Counted from the first letter of the stretch, positions 36,233-47,639 are shown. The stretch: 56,711 nt of DNA from Novosphingobium sp. (GCF_024642085.1 NZ_JAHEBV010000017.1:1-56711), one strand, 5' to 3'. A program made the numbers and translations. Notes: generated from the letters alone by a model not told the origin.

Positions 36233-37804
36233 TCAGCTGTCCTTCTTGGCCGCGTCATCGGCAATTCCCGTAAACTCATTTATCTTGTCGATCTTGAGTT
36301 CAGCCGCCTTGGCCAGCAGCGCCGCCTTGTCAGCGCCCGCATCCATTTCCTTGATCAGGGTCGCATAGGGGTTCTTGTCGCCGCCGTGGGCCGTAAAAGC
36401 GATCGGCGCCAGCACCATCCGGGACAATTTCAGGTCACCCGCCCGCAGCGCTGCAATTCCGGCCCGAATGCGCAGCGATTGATCGGCCGGGACCAGTACG
36501 ACCGCCCGGTTAATGCCGGTGATCGCAGCATCCGGCGGCGTTTGTCCGGCAGCCACGAAGCTGTCGTAGTAAAGGGCAAACGGCAGTGCGTAGTTGGGAT
36601 CCAGTTTGTTTGCTTGCAGGAACCAGCGGCGCGCCTCGCGCCAGCCGTTTGCATCCTTGCTTTCAATTGCCCGCTGTGCGGCAATCCGCCCCTTGTAGAC
36701 CAATCCCATGATGTTTTTGGGATCGAGGGCCAGCAGGCGATTGGCTGCTGCATCGGCAGCGGCATAATTCTTCGCGTCGTATTCCATTTCCGTAATTGCG
36801 CGCTGGACAAAGACATCGTCCGGATAGCGCGCCGCGACCGGCCGCGCCCTCTCGGCCAGCGGGCCGGCCGTTTTGGCCGTGACACCATTGGCGGAGATCA
36901 TGCGGTACTCGATGATCGCCGCCTCTCCCGGCCCCAGCGTGCGCACAGAAACTTCGGTCGGAGTTTTGACCTTGTCGGAAGACAGTTTCGAGCTGGGGAA
37001 GCTGGACCGGCGCACATAGCGTTCCAGTTCCCGGTCGAAGGCGTCAAGATCGCCAAACGCCGCTTCGCCAGCCTTCAGTGGCGGGGCACCGGCATTTATT
37101 GCATTGATATACTTGAAGAACTGGCCTGGACGGTTGCCGCTGATCAACAGGTAATGGCACAATAGCCAGCCCCGGCTGTACAGCTCTATCCTCTCTTCGC
37201 CTTTGGGCGGGTTGGTGTCGCTTTCCAGAAGACGGCGCACCGTCCACCGGTTCATGCCGCCCATTGCCCAACTTCTATCGGCATTGGGGGCCCCGATGAT
37301 GACATTGCCTGCAGCGTCGAATTGGGCAGACATGAACAGTTCGGCCAGTCCCTCGGTAGCCCACGATGGAAAAAACTTGCCCATGTTCGAAAGCAGCATG
37401 TGGTGCGTATATTCATGGTACATGATCCGCTCGGGTGTCGGTTTCACGCCCTCCATGTCTCGCATCTTGGGTAGCCGCTCAGGGATGATGGCAAGCGAGC
37501 CTTGGGCGTCAGGCCGGTAAAAGCCGCCAACATTGGCGCGGCCCGCCAAGCGCGAAACATCGTCCATCGACGGAACGTAGTAAATCGTCGCCTGGTCGTC
37601 GGTTTCGACCTTGAACAGCCCGCGCAGCACCGCGTCGAACTTTTCGAGCTTTACGGTACGTTCGCGCAGATCATTTTCCGGCAAATCGGCAAAGACCGTG
37701 AAATGGCGTGATTTTGCCTCATGCCATTCGGCATGGGCAGGCGCGGCGAACGCCAACGCAGAGACAGCAAGCGGAACAAATGCGAGCTTTTTACCAATGG
37801 ACAT
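36233..37804 (-). CDS. Exported HEYTH-motif zinc peptidase with TPR-like C-terminal half
   Basis: 523 residues. The signal peptide is MSIGKKLAFVPLAVSALAFA APAHA (cleavage after AHA). The catalytic part carries MYHEYTHHMLLS (His130, Glu131, His134) and a downstream Glu in WATEGLAELF, the gluzincin arrangement seen in DUF1570-like peptidases. The C-terminal half is helical with TPR-like pairs (NYAAADAAANRLLALDPKN; ARRWFLQANKLDPNYALPF). Probably periplasmic; substrate unknown. The ATG at 37804 has GGGG upstream; the longer frame would destroy the signal peptide. Confidence 0.85.
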   Translation of the reverse strand: MSIGKKLAFVPLAVSALAFAAPAHAEWHEAKSRHFTVFADLPENDLRERTVKLEKFDAVLRGLFKVETDDQATIYYVPSMDDVSRLAGRANVGGFYRPDAQGSLAIIPERLPKMRDMEGVKPTPERIMYHEYTHHMLLSNMGKFFPSWATEGLAELFMSAQFDAAGNVIIGAPNADRSWAMGGMNRWTVRRLLESDTNPPKGEERIELYSRGWLLCHYLLISGNRPGQFFKYINAINAGAPPLKAGEAAFGDLDAFDRELERYVRRSSFPSSKLSSDKVKTPTEVSVRTLGPGEAAIIEYRMISANGVTAKTAGPLAERARPVAARYPDDVFVQRAITEMEYDAKNYAAADAAANRLLALDPKNIMGLVYKGRIAAQRAIESKDANGWREARRWFLQANKLDPNYALPFALYYDSFVAAGQTPPDAAITGINRAVVLVPADQSLRIRAGIAALRAGDLKLSRMVLAPIAFTAHGGDKNPYATLIKEMDAGADKAALLAKAAELKIDKINEFTGIADDAAKKDS

Positions 37805-38004
37805 ATAGCGACCCCAAGAAACCTGTTTGTAGTTCACAATAAAGCAGATTTTTCGCGGATGGAAAGTGTTGTCCGTCGAACTGTATCGCCAATCCACCGT
37901 ATGGACTGCAAGCAGTCACACGCCTGATTGCAGCGCCGGCCGGCACATCGCGGCGCGGCACGGCCGATCGGATAGCGACACCCAATTTTTAGACCGCAGA
38001 AGCA

Positions 38005-38034
38005 ATCGTGCGCGACCACATCGTGCGCGACCAC
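38005..38034. repeat. Two-copy 15-base tandem repeat
   Basis: ATCGTGCGCGACCAC occurs twice in direct succession in the 254-base gap after sdhA. Two copies only; probably a simple duplication, possibly part of an mRNA 3' end. Confidence 0.7.
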
Positions 38035-38058
38035 TATGGGCCGCGCGGCAACCACGCC

Positions 38059-39867
38059 TTAATAAACCCGCTTCTTCGGCTTGATGTATTCCACATCGTC
38101 GGTCAGCGTATATTCGTGGACCGGGCGGTAATCGAGCCGCACGTCGCCGCCCTTGCCGCCCCAGCCGTCAAACCAGGCGGCGGTGTGCTTCATCCAGTTG
38201 GCATCGTCGCGGTCAGGGAAATCCTCGTGCGCGTGGGCGCCGCGGCTTTCCTTGCGAGCGTGGGCGCCGTGGAGGGTGACGCTGGCCTGGCTGATCAGAT
38301 TGTCGAGCTCCATCGTTTCAACCAGATCCGAGTTCCAGATCAGCCCGCGGTCCGACACATGGATGTCCTGCATCTGCTGGTAAGTCGCGGCCAGCTTGGC
38401 CTTGCCTTCGGCCATCAGATCGTCATTGCGGAACACCGCGGCATGGGCTGACATTGCACGCTGCATGTCGGTGCGGATTGCCGCGGTTGGCACAGCGCCA
38501 TTGGCGTTGCGGAAATGGTCGAGCCGGCCCAGCGCCATGTCTGCGCTGTCCTTGGGCAGTTCGTTGTGGGCAGAGCCGGGCTTGATTATTTCCTTGAGGC
38601 GGTGGCCGGTGGCGCGGCCGAACACGACCAGATCGATCAGGCTGTTGGAGCCAAGGCGGTTGGCCCCGTGGACCGAAACACAGGCCGCTTCGCCCACTGC
38701 AAACAGGCCGGGAATGACCGTTTCGGGATTGCCGTCGGCGCCGATGGTCACAACCTCGCCGTGGTAATTGCAGGGAATGCCGCCCATGTTGTAGTGGACT
38801 GTCGGCACCACGGGAAGCGGCTGGCGGGTCAGATCGACCCCGGCAAAGATTTTTCCGCTTTCGGTGATCCCCGGAAGCCGTTCGGACAGCACACCGGGAT
38901 CGATGTGATCAAGGTGCAGGAAGATGTGGTCCTTGTGCGGGCCAACGCCGCGCCCTTCGCGGATTTCCAGCGCCATCGAACGGGACACCACGTCACGGCT
39001 GGCCAGATCCTTGGCCGAAGGGGCATAGCGTTCCATGAACCGCTCGCCTTCGGAATTGGTGAGGTACCCGCCCTCGCCGCGCGCGCCTTCGGTAATCAGA
39101 ACGCCCGCGCCGTAAATCCCGGTCGGGTGGAACTGGACAAACTCCATATCCTGGAGCGGAAGCCCTGCACGCAGCACCATGCCGCCGCCATCGCCGGTGC
39201 AGGTGTGCGCCGATGTGGCAGTGTAGTACGACCGGCCATAGCCGCCCGTCGCCAGCACGACCGCGTGGCTGCGGAACCGGTGGATCGAGCCATCATCCAT
39301 GCACAGCGCGATCACGCCGACGCACTTGCCACCGTCCATGATCAGATCGATCGCGAAGTATTCGATGAAGAAGTCAGCCGCGTACTTCAGGCTTTGCTGA
39401 TAAAGCGCGTGGAGCATGGCGTGGCCGGTGCGGTCAGCCGCGGCGCAGGTGCGCTGCACCGGCGGACCTTCGCCCATGTTCTGCATGTGCCCGCCGAACG
39501 GCCGCTGGTATATCGTGCCATCGGGGTTGCGGCTGAACGGAACCCCGGCGTGTTCCAGTTCGTACACCGCCTGCGGGGCTTCGCGGACCATGTATTCGAT
39601 CGCGTCCTGATCTCCCAGCCAGTCCGATCCCTTGACGGTATCGAACATGTGCCAGGTCCAGTGATCGGGCGAATTGTTTTGCAAGGATGCAGCGATGCCG
39701 CCCTGCGCGGCCACGGTGTGGCTGCGGGTGGGAAACACCTTGGTGATGCAGGCGGTGCGCAAACCGGCCTCGGCGCTGCCCATCGTGGCGCGCAGGCCCG
39801 ATCCTCCGGCGCCGACGACGACGGTATCATAGGTGTGGTCGATAATCTTGTAGGCAGGGGCAGTCAT
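38059..39867 (-). CDS. sdhA: Succinate dehydrogenase flavoprotein subunit
   Basis: Oxidises succinate to fumarate in complex II and the citric acid cycle. [17 protein letters not shown] binds FAD. His50 in [12 protein letters not shown] is the covalent FAD attachment site. The conserved HPTGI and catalytic region ([21 protein letters not shown]) and [14 protein letters not shown] follow. It has 602 residues from ATG 39867, with GGAG upstream. It starts 2 bases after the sdhD stop. The iron-sulfur subunit gene sdhB, which usually follows, is not present downstream. Confidence 0.97.
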   Translation of the reverse strand: MTAPAYKIIDHTYDTVVVGAGGSGLRATMGSAEAGLRTACITKVFPTRSHTVAAQGGIAASLQNNSPDHWTWHMFDTVKGSDWLGDQDAIEYMVREAPQAVYELEHAGVPFSRNPDGTIYQRPFGGHMQNMGEGPPVQRTCAAADRTGHAMLHALYQQSLKYAADFFIEYFAIDLIMDGGKCVGVIALCMDDGSIHRFRSHAVVLATGGYGRSYYTATSAHTCTGDGGGMVLRAGLPLQDMEFVQFHPTGIYGAGVLITEGARGEGGYLTNSEGERFMERYAPSAKDLASRDVVSRSMALEIREGRGVGPHKDHIFLHLDHIDPGVLSERLPGITESGKIFAGVDLTRQPLPVVPTVHYNMGGIPCNYHGEVVTIGADGNPETVIPGLFAVGEAACVSVHGANRLGSNSLIDLVVFGRATGHRLKEIIKPGSAHNELPKDSADMALGRLDHFRNANGAVPTAAIRTDMQRAMSAHAAVFRNDDLMAEGKAKLAATYQQMQDIHVSDRGLIWNSDLVETMELDNLISQASVTLHGAHARKESRGAHAHEDFPDRDDANWMKHTAAWFDGWGGKGGDVRLDYRPVHEYTLTDDVEYIKPKKRVY

Positions 39868-39869
39868 GC

Positions 39870-40250
39870 TCAGGCTCCGAGCGCGAGGCGGACGACGCAC
39901 AGCAGGCCAAAAGCGGCCCCGGCGACAGCGGACAGGTTCAGCGCCGCCATGGCGGCAAACTTGTTGGCGGGTTCGTGGACATAGTCTTCCAGCATCACCT
40001 GCACCCCCAGCCGGGCGTGCCAGAACGTGGTGATCACGAACAGGCCCAGCGCCGTGGCGGGCAGCGGGGCTGCAAAAAACTCTTTCATCGCACCATAGGA
40101 ATGATCGCCCATGGTGATCAGCGTCAGCAGCAGCCACAGCCCCAGCACCAGGTTGCCGATCGCGGTAAAGCGCTGGACCAGCCAGTGATGCGTGCCCGAA
40201 TGTGCCGAGCCAAGGCCCCGCACGCGGCCGATTTCGGTTCCGTTACCCAT
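39870..40250 (-). CDS. sdhD: Succinate dehydrogenase membrane anchor subunit
   Basis: 126 residues with three membrane helices. The N-terminal [17 protein letters not shown] and [17 protein letters not shown] carry the quinone- and haem-side residues of SdhD. It lies between sdhC (14 bases upstream) and sdhA (2 bases downstream). Confidence 0.93.
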   Translation of the reverse strand: MGNGTEIGRVRGLGSAHSGTHHWLVQRFTAIGNLVLGLWLLLTLITMGDHSYGAMKEFFAAPLPATALGLFVITTFWHARLGVQVMLEDYVHEPANKFAAMAALNLSAVAGAAFGLLCVVRLALGA

Positions 40251-40264
40251 GTCGTGTCAGCCCT

Positions 40265-40654
40265 TCAGCGCAGCAGGATCGTGGCCCAGACGGCCAGCGT
40301 CAGGACAATGGCAATGATCGGCGTGGCCACCGACCAGAACGCGTTGGATTTAAGTTCATAGCCCGCGCCTATATCCAGCACGAAGTGGCGCAGACCCGAT
40401 GCCATGTGGTTGAAAAATGCCCAGGTCAGCCCGATCAGCACCACCCGGCCGTACCACGCCCCGGCATGGGTCAGAAACGCATCATAGGCAGCCTGCCCGC
40501 TGGCCAGCGATCCAAGCCAGTACAGCAGCACCCCCAGCCCGGCAAAGGCAAGGCCATTGCCCGTTACCCGGTGCAGGATCGACACGGCCATGGCCGGTCC
40601 CCAGCGCCAGATCTGCAAGTGCGGTGAAAGCGGGCGATTGTTGGCGGCGGCCAT
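40265..40654 (-). CDS. sdhC: Succinate dehydrogenase cytochrome b556 subunit
   Basis: 129 residues. RPLSPHLQIWRWGPAM and SILHRVTGNGL (quinone-site Ser and His) are diagnostic, and FNHMASGLRHFVLD supplies the haem-binding His. Three membrane helices. The ATG has AAGGGA upstream. First gene of sdhCDA; its promoter must be in the 144-base gap shared with the divergent SDR gene. Confidence 0.95.
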   Translation of the reverse strand: MAAANNRPLSPHLQIWRWGPAMAVSILHRVTGNGLAFAGLGVLLYWLGSLASGQAAYDAFLTHAGAWYGRVVLIGLTWAFFNHMASGLRHFVLDIGAGYELKSNAFWSVATPIIAIVLTLAVWATILLR

Positions 40655-40798
40655 GCAGATGTTCCCTTTGGCGAAACCTGTCGGCGACGGATGCGCCGTT
40701 CACGCCTCCCCTTAATCAAAACGCGGGGCGGTGCAAGCGCACGAAAGGGTGCATTCCCTGAATAGACATCTGACCGCCTTGCCTTATTGAGCGATGAC

Positions 40799-41515
40799 AT
40801 GAGCCCAATAACCGCCCTTGTCACCGGATCATCACGCGGGATCGGCGCGGCAATTGCGGCGCGGCTTCGCGCGCGCGGAGCGACGGTGATCGGCCATGCC
40901 CGCAGCGCGGTCGACGCCGATACGATCGCCGCCGACCTGGCCGATCCGACAGCCCCGGCCCAGCTGTGGGAAAATGCGCTGGAACGCAGCGGCGGGCAGA
41001 TCGACATCCTGATCAACAATGCCGGGCTTTTCGAGGCCAATCCGCTGGCGCTTTCGGACATCGCCTGGCTTGATAACTGGGAAGACACCCTGCGGATCAA
41101 CCTGACCGCGGCGGCCGAACTGTCGCGCTACGCGGTAAAGGCATGGCTGGACGAAGGCCGCAAGGGGCGCATCGTCCACGTCGCCAGCCGCGCCGGCTAT
41201 CGCGGCGATTCGCCTGATCACTGGCACTATGCCGCTGCCAAGGGCGGGATGATCGCGATGCACAAGACCATCGCCCGGCAATATGCCGCCAGGGGCGTGA
41301 TGAGCTATGCGATCTGTCCCGGTTTCACCGATACCGCGATGGCCGGCGATTACCTTGCCAGCCGCGGCGGGCCGGGCTTGCTCGCCGATATCCCGCTGGG
41401 ACGGGTTGCCGCGCCCGATGAAATCGGCGCCATTGCCGAGTTTTGCGCGCTCGACGCGCCCGAAAGCATGACCGGCACAGTTATCGACGCCAACGGAGCC
41501 AGCTATGTCCGCTAA
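40799..41515 (+). CDS. Short-chain dehydrogenase/reductase (SDR)
   Basis: 238 residues, NAD(P)-dependent oxidoreductase. ALVTGSSRGIG is the cofactor loop and LINNAG follows. The catalytic Ser lies in VASRAGYRG, and Tyr and Lys in YAAAK. CPGFTDTAM and the C-terminal TGTVIDANGASYVR fit the 3-oxoacyl-ACP-reductase-like group; substrate unknown. The ATG at 40799 is preferred to a TTG 12 bases upstream because nothing like a ribosome site precedes the TTG. Its end overlaps the beta-lactamase gene by 11 bases. Confidence 0.87.
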   Translation: MSPITALVTGSSRGIGAAIAARLRARGATVIGHARSAVDADTIAADLADPTAPAQLWENALERSGGQIDILINNAGLFEANPLALSDIAWLDNWEDTLRINLTAAAELSRYAVKAWLDEGRKGRIVHVASRAGYRGDSPDHWHYAAAKGGMIAMHKTIARQYAARGVMSYAICPGFTDTAMAGDYLASRGGPGLLADIPLGRVAAPDEIGAIAEFCALDAPESMTGTVIDANGASYVR

Positions 41516-42503
41516 GCCAATTCTTGCCGCGCTCGCGCTGACGGTTGCCGCCTGCTCAGCGATCACCGGCCCGGTGGATGCAGGACCCGCCGCCGTGCTG
41601 CCCGGCCCGCAGGCCAATGCCCACTACACCCCGGCCGCCCTGGCAGCCGCATGCCAGGGCAAGGACGGGTGGGCCGATCCCGCCCCGCCCGCGCACATCT
41701 ACGGCAACACCTGGTATGTCGGTACCTGCGGGATTACCGCACTGCTGGTGACAGGCCCGCAAGGTCATGTGCTGGTTGACGCCGGTGTTCCCGAAGCTGC
41801 ACCGCTGGTCGCCGCCAATGTCGAAAAGCTGGGCTTTGCGCTGCGTGACGTGCGCTGGATCGTGGGCGGGCATGAGCATTTTGACCACGCTGGCGGGATC
41901 GGCGAAATGCAGCGCCTGACCGGTGCCAGGGTCGCCGGCATTGCGCCCTGGGCAAAAGTCATGGCCACCGGCCTGCCTGATGACAGCGATCCGCAGTATG
42001 ACGATCTTGTCAAACACCCGATGGAGCGGGTGAAGACCGACCGCATCCTGGCGTCCGGGGCCAAGATTGCACTGGGCGGCACATTACTGACAGCCACGGC
42101 CACTCCGGCGCATTCGCCCGGGTCGACAAGCTGGACGTGGAAAACCTGCGAAGGTCAGGAATGCCGGACGATTACCTATGCCGACAGTATCTCGACAATT
42201 TCATCAGAGAATTACTGGTTCTCACTGCATCAGGATCGGGTCGCTGCTGTTCGCGTAGGCTTGGACCGCGTGGCCAAACTGGACTGCGGCATTCTGCTCA
42301 CCCCGCATCCATCGGCAAGCGACCTGTTTGCGCGGATGAGCGCGGGTTTGGCACCTGCGCCCACGGCCTGTGCCGCCTACGCACAGGCCGCGTCACAACG
42401 ATTTGCCGAACGCCTGGCCAAGGACGAGAAACTCAAGGCCGCAACGCAACAGACGATCTTTGAAGCAATCGGTGCCGCCGAAAAGGCCAAAAAGAACCGG
42501 TGA
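41505..42503 (+). CDS. Subclass B3 metallo-beta-lactamase, predicted lipoprotein
   Basis: 332 residues. All zinc ligands of subclass B3 are present: HEHFDH (His123, His125, Asp127, His128), His203 in ATPAHSPGSTSWTW and His268 in ILLTPHPS. It resembles the environmental B3 enzymes known from Novosphingobium. Enzymes of this class hydrolyse penicillins, cephalosporins and carbapenems in the periplasm; activity of this one is not shown. The signal sequence ends LTVAAC with Cys17, a lipobox, so it may be membrane anchored. The ATG has GGAG inside the SDR gene; the stop overlaps prmA by GTGA. It is thus embedded in an overlapping gene chain with no sign of transfer. Confidence 0.93.
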   Translation: MSAKPILAALALTVAACSAITGPVDAGPAAVLPGPQANAHYTPAALAAACQGKDGWADPAPPAHIYGNTWYVGTCGITALLVTGPQGHVLVDAGVPEAAPLVAANVEKLGFALRDVRWIVGGHEHFDHAGGIGEMQRLTGARVAGIAPWAKVMATGLPDDSDPQYDDLVKHPMERVKTDRILASGAKIALGGTLLTATATPAHSPGSTSWTWKTCEGQECRTITYADSISTISSENYWFSLHQDRVAAVRVGLDRVAKLDCGILLTPHPSASDLFARMSAGLAPAPTACAAYAQAASQRFAERLAKDEKLKAATQQTIFEAIGAAEKAKKNR

Positions 42504-43408
42504 CCAGCTGGAAGATCACCCTGCTGGCCCCGCGCGGGGTGATCGAGGCGGCCTTGCTGGCGCACGAGGATGCGTTTGACTGGGATCCGGGAATTGTCCT
42601 GTCGGGTAGCGAAGTGGCCGAGGACAAACCCGAGGACTGGCAGCTGGAAGCCTGGCTGGGGCGTAAACCGGGCAAGGCGGACAAGGCCGCGATTACCGCG
42701 CTCTTCCCCGGCAGGGCGCCGCCGCTGCACGCAGAACAGCTGCCCGATACCGACTGGCTGACGCAAAGCCAGTACGGACTGGAGCCGATCCGTGCCGGAC
42801 GCTTTCATGTCCATACGGCCCAGCACCCGCCGCTGGCCGAACAGGGCCTGCGCGATTTTGTCATTCCCGCCAGCCAGGCCTTTGGCACCGGCCAGCACGC
42901 CACTACCGCGGGATGCCTGGCAATGCTGGACCGGATGAAGCGCGAAGGGGTAGTGGTCCGCAATCTGGCCGACATCGGCACCGGTACCGGACTGCTTGCG
43001 TTTGCCGCGCTGCACCTGTGGCCGCGCGCGCTGGCCACCGCGAGCGACATAGACGCGGTGTGCCTGGACGTGGTTGATGACAATGCGCAGGCAAACGGGA
43101 TTGCCATGGGCGCGCGGCCGGGCGAACTGACCATGCTGGTTGCCGACGGGATGGAACACCCGCTGCTGGGCGCGCGCGGGCCTTATGACCTTATCGTCGC
43201 CAACATCCTCGCCGGTCCGCTGATTGATCTGGCGCCCCACTTTGCCAGGGCGCTGGTCCCGGGTGGTCATCTCCTTCTTGCCGGCCTGCTCGAAACGCAG
43301 GAGGCCCGTGTGCGCCGCTATTGCCGCCGCGCCGGGCTGCGGCTGGCCCGCCGCATGGTCAATGGCGACTGGTCGATCCTGTGGCTGCGCAAGCGCGCCT
43401 TGCGATGA
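42500..43408 (+). CDS. prmA: Ribosomal protein L11 methyltransferase
   Basis: 302 residues. Trimethylates ribosomal protein L11. The N-terminal substrate domain leads to FVIPASQAFGTGQHATTAGC. SAM motif I is ADIGTGTGLLAFAAL, and VANILAGPLIDLAP is the catalytic-site loop typical of PrmA. The start is GTG overlapping the beta-lactamase stop; the stop overlaps the next gene by ATGA, so translation is coupled on both sides. Confidence 0.94.
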   Translation: MTSWKITLLAPRGVIEAALLAHEDAFDWDPGIVLSGSEVAEDKPEDWQLEAWLGRKPGKADKAAITALFPGRAPPLHAEQLPDTDWLTQSQYGLEPIRAGRFHVHTAQHPPLAEQGLRDFVIPASQAFGTGQHATTAGCLAMLDRMKREGVVVRNLADIGTGTGLLAFAALHLWPRALATASDIDAVCLDVVDDNAQANGIAMGARPGELTMLVADGMEHPLLGARGPYDLIVANILAGPLIDLAPHFARALVPGGHLLLAGLLETQEARVRRYCRRAGLRLARRMVNGDWSILWLRKRALR

Positions 43409-44286
43409 AATCCCGCCATTTGGCCCTGCTGGTGCTGATCTGCCTGATCTGGGCATCGAACAATGTCATGAGCAAAATCATCGTCGGGACGCTGCATGTA
43501 CCGCCGCTGTTCTTCACCGTGCTGCGCTTTGCTGTGGTTGCCGCGGTAACATTGCCTTGGCTGCTACCCGTCCCGCGACCCGTTTGGCGCATCCTTCTGA
43601 TCGGGCTGTTCATGGGCGGGGGCAGCTTCGGACTGATGTTCGTCGCGCTGTACTGGGTTTCACCCAGCGAAGCGGCAATCGTGGTCCAGGCCAGCGTGCC
43701 GATCACCGCGCTTCTTTCTATCGTCATGCTGGGCGAAACGATCCGCTGGAGGCGCGGCCTGGGCATCGCCCTGGCGCTCGCCGGGGTGCTGCTGGTGGTT
43801 TACGAGCCAGGCTTCCGACTGTCCGAGGGAATGGTCTTCCTGATTGCATCGGCAATCTGCGGATCGCTGGGCGCGGTCATGATGAAGCAGATGGACGCGA
43901 TCGCTCCCTTGCGTTTTCAGGCCTGGGTCGGGCTGGTCGGGCTTATCGTGATCGGCCCGATTTCACTGATTGCCGAACCCGGTGCGTTCGCTCAGGCCGT
44001 GGCGGTGGGCTGGCCAATCATCGCCTGCGTGCTCTATGCCGCGCTGGTCACGTCGGTCTTTGCCCACACCGCCTATTACTTCCTGATCGCACGATACGAG
44101 GCAAACCTGGTTGCACCGCTTACCCTGCTGACCCCGCTGATTACCATCGGACTGGGCGTGTGGATTACCGGCGATCACATCGATGGCAGAATGATCGCCG
44201 GATCGGCTATTGCGCTGACAGGCGTGCTGATCATCGCGCTGCGCAGCCGTTCTGCGCCGCTGGTCCAGGCGCAGGAGCATACCTAG
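43405..44286 (+). CDS. EamA/DMT-family transporter
   Basis: 293 residues with ten predicted membrane helices in two EamA repeats (LICLIWASNNVMSKI... and GSLGAVMMKQMDAI...). Drug/metabolite superfamily exporters move amino acids, metabolites or drugs; substrate not readable. The ATG at 43405 overlaps the prmA stop by four bases; an earlier in-frame ATG lies inside prmA and is rejected. Last gene of the overlapping SDR-bla-prmA-DMT chain. Confidence 0.9.
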   Translation: MKSRHLALLVLICLIWASNNVMSKIIVGTLHVPPLFFTVLRFAVVAAVTLPWLLPVPRPVWRILLIGLFMGGGSFGLMFVALYWVSPSEAAIVVQASVPITALLSIVMLGETIRWRRGLGIALALAGVLLVVYEPGFRLSEGMVFLIASAICGSLGAVMMKQMDAIAPLRFQAWVGLVGLIVIGPISLIAEPGAFAQAVAVGWPIIACVLYAALVTSVFAHTAYYFLIARYEANLVAPLTLLTPLITIGLGVWITGDHIDGRMIAGSAIALTGVLIIALRSRSAPLVQAQEHT

Positions 44287-44320
44287 GCAAGTTTTAACCG
44301 CTGCCTGCTAGTACCAGCCG

Positions 44321-44695
44321 ATGGGCCTTCACCGACCAATCAAAGCGACCGGCAACCGCCATTTTAACCGTCTTCGGCTAAGTGTGCCAGCGGCTTTGGT
44401 CTTGACCCACGGCACGCAAGCCTGCCTGATCGACGACATTTCGTGTACCGGTGTCCGCCTGCGCAGCGAACGCGCGCTGCAAGTGGGACAGACCGCAATG
44501 CTGTCGTTCCACGAACTGCGCCTGTTCGCCGCAGTGCGCTGGACCCACGGCGGGGAATGCGGCCTGCGGTTCGATCGCCCGCTCGATCTTGAAGACATGC
44601 AGGGTATGCTATGGATCACCGAAAACCGCGCACTGTACCAACGCATGTGCGAAGCCGGCCACGCGATGGACTGGGCTGAGGGGATCGGCGACTGA
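44321..44695 (+). CDS. PilZ-domain-like protein
   Basis: 124 residues. A single PilZ-like barrel: ACLIDDISCTGVRLRSE matches the D/NxSxxG motif and GECGLRFDRPL is the closing strand. The first c-di-GMP motif RxxxR is not clear (NRLRLSV), so binding is doubtful. No ribosome site stands out before the ATG. It follows the transporter by 34 bases and ends at a hairpin before the convergent cupin gene. A diguanylate cyclase lies at 51014-52153. Confidence 0.78.
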   Translation: MGLHRPIKATGNRHFNRLRLSVPAALVLTHGTQACLIDDISCTGVRLRSERALQVGQTAMLSFHELRLFAAVRWTHGGECGLRFDRPLDLEDMQGMLWITENRALYQRMCEAGHAMDWAEGIGD

Positions 44696-44704
44696 AATCA
44701 GCCT

Positions 44705-44729
44705 GCGGGCGGCGCGCCTGGCCGCCCGC
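44705..44729. terminator. Hairpin between the PilZ and cupin genes
   Basis: GCGGGCGGC (44705-44713) pairs with GCCGCCCGC (44721-44729) over nine bases. There is no T tract; probably bidirectional between convergent genes. Confidence 0.55.
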
Positions 44730-44739
44730 CTGCCACCCC

Positions 44740-45252
44740 TTATACCGAACAGCCCGCCGGCGCCGCGGCATCGATCCGGCCGCCGGTGCCCAGAGGCCGC
44801 AACTGAACGGCAACCAGCGTGGCGGTGTTGCCATAGGGGTTGCGCACGTAATGCACGCTGTTAGCCGGTTCGATGAACGTATCCCCGACTTGATAGGTTT
44901 TGGACTGGCACGCGGCGTCGACCCAATTGATCTGGCCCCCGGTTACCGTCACCACGGTCAGCCCGGTATGGGTGTGCCAGCCGCTGTAACCGCCGGGCTG
45001 GACCGTCAGATTATCGACCCCCACCGTCGTCACGTCCTTGGTCTTCAAAGTCACGTCCCAGTGACCCGCTTTGTCTGCCTTGGCCAGTGTTTCGGGCAGA
45101 CTGCCTACCGCCAGCGGAGCAGGCGCAAAGCCCGAACCCGGCGTGGCCAGTGCCGGCACGCCGATCAGCGATGCCGTGCCGGTTAAACCTGCTGCCGCCA
45201 GCAGGGCGGCTTTGACCAGATGACGAACAGGGAATGTGTAAGAAATTGCCAT
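44740..45252 (-). CDS. Exported cupin-domain protein
   Basis: 170 residues: a membrane or signal segment (VKAALLAAAGLTGTASLIG) and then a single cupin barrel. Motif 1 is PGGYSGWHTHTGLTVVTV (two His ligands) and motif 2 is GDTFIEPANSVHYVRN (one His). Small cupins of this type bind a metal; enzyme or sensor role unknown. TAAGGAGT stands at good distance before the ATG at 45252. A possible promoter with an internal palindrome lies about 180 bases upstream. Confidence 0.88.
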   Translation of the reverse strand: MAISYTFPVRHLVKAALLAAAGLTGTASLIGVPALATPGSGFAPAPLAVGSLPETLAKADKAGHWDVTLKTKDVTTVGVDNLTVQPGGYSGWHTHTGLTVVTVTGGQINWVDAACQSKTYQVGDTFIEPANSVHYVRNPYGNTATLVAVQLRPLGTGGRIDAAAPAGCSV

Positions 45253-45431
45253 CGTCCGACTCCTTAAGAAAGCGCAGCGCGGCGCACCCGTAACGGGCAG
45301 GTCTTGTTGCTGTGCTCAGTATGTTGCGTGAAGCGTCGGAAGAGCCAACAGCGACCCTTGTAGTTATGGTCTGCCAATTCGACTCGAACACGGAACGGCG
45401 CGAAACATGCGCCTGCTATTTGACTTGTGCA

Positions 45432-45461
45432 ATACTATTTGTTTGAAACAAAACTCGTCAA
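45432..45461 (-). promoter_or_regulatory. Putative cupin promoter with palindromic operator in the spacer
   Basis: On the minus strand TTGACG (45461-45456) and TAGTAT (45437-45432) are 18 bases apart. The spacer contains the perfect palindrome TTTGTTTGAAACAAA (45438-45452). This AT-rich patch stands out from the GC-rich surroundings. The predicted leader to the cupin start is about 170 bases. A repressor binding here would block RNA polymerase; its identity is unknown. Confidence 0.45.
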
Positions 45462-45514
45462 ACTAATCTTAAGTGAAGCAATAAGTTACGTCGCAGTTTG
45501 CGCCATGCTGCCGC

Positions 45515-47602
<2,088 letters not shown>

Positions 47603-47639
47603 TCAGTGGAAGGGGCCGGGGGGTGGTGGTCAACCCGCT

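Noticed and set aside
38005..38034. CRISPR-like repeats
   Set aside because: Only two adjacent 15-base copies with no spacer between them.
37834..38055. Small minus-strand frame in the gap after sdhA that might be a remnant of sdhB
   Set aside because: It has no Cys spacing of an iron-sulfur subunit and no ribosome site; it looks non-coding.
40655..40798. A second BlaI-type operator that would place the metallo-beta-lactamase under the BlaI-like repressor
   Set aside because: No TACA-N2-TGTA-like palindrome is found in the gap before the SDR-lactamase chain, so I do not link the two systems.
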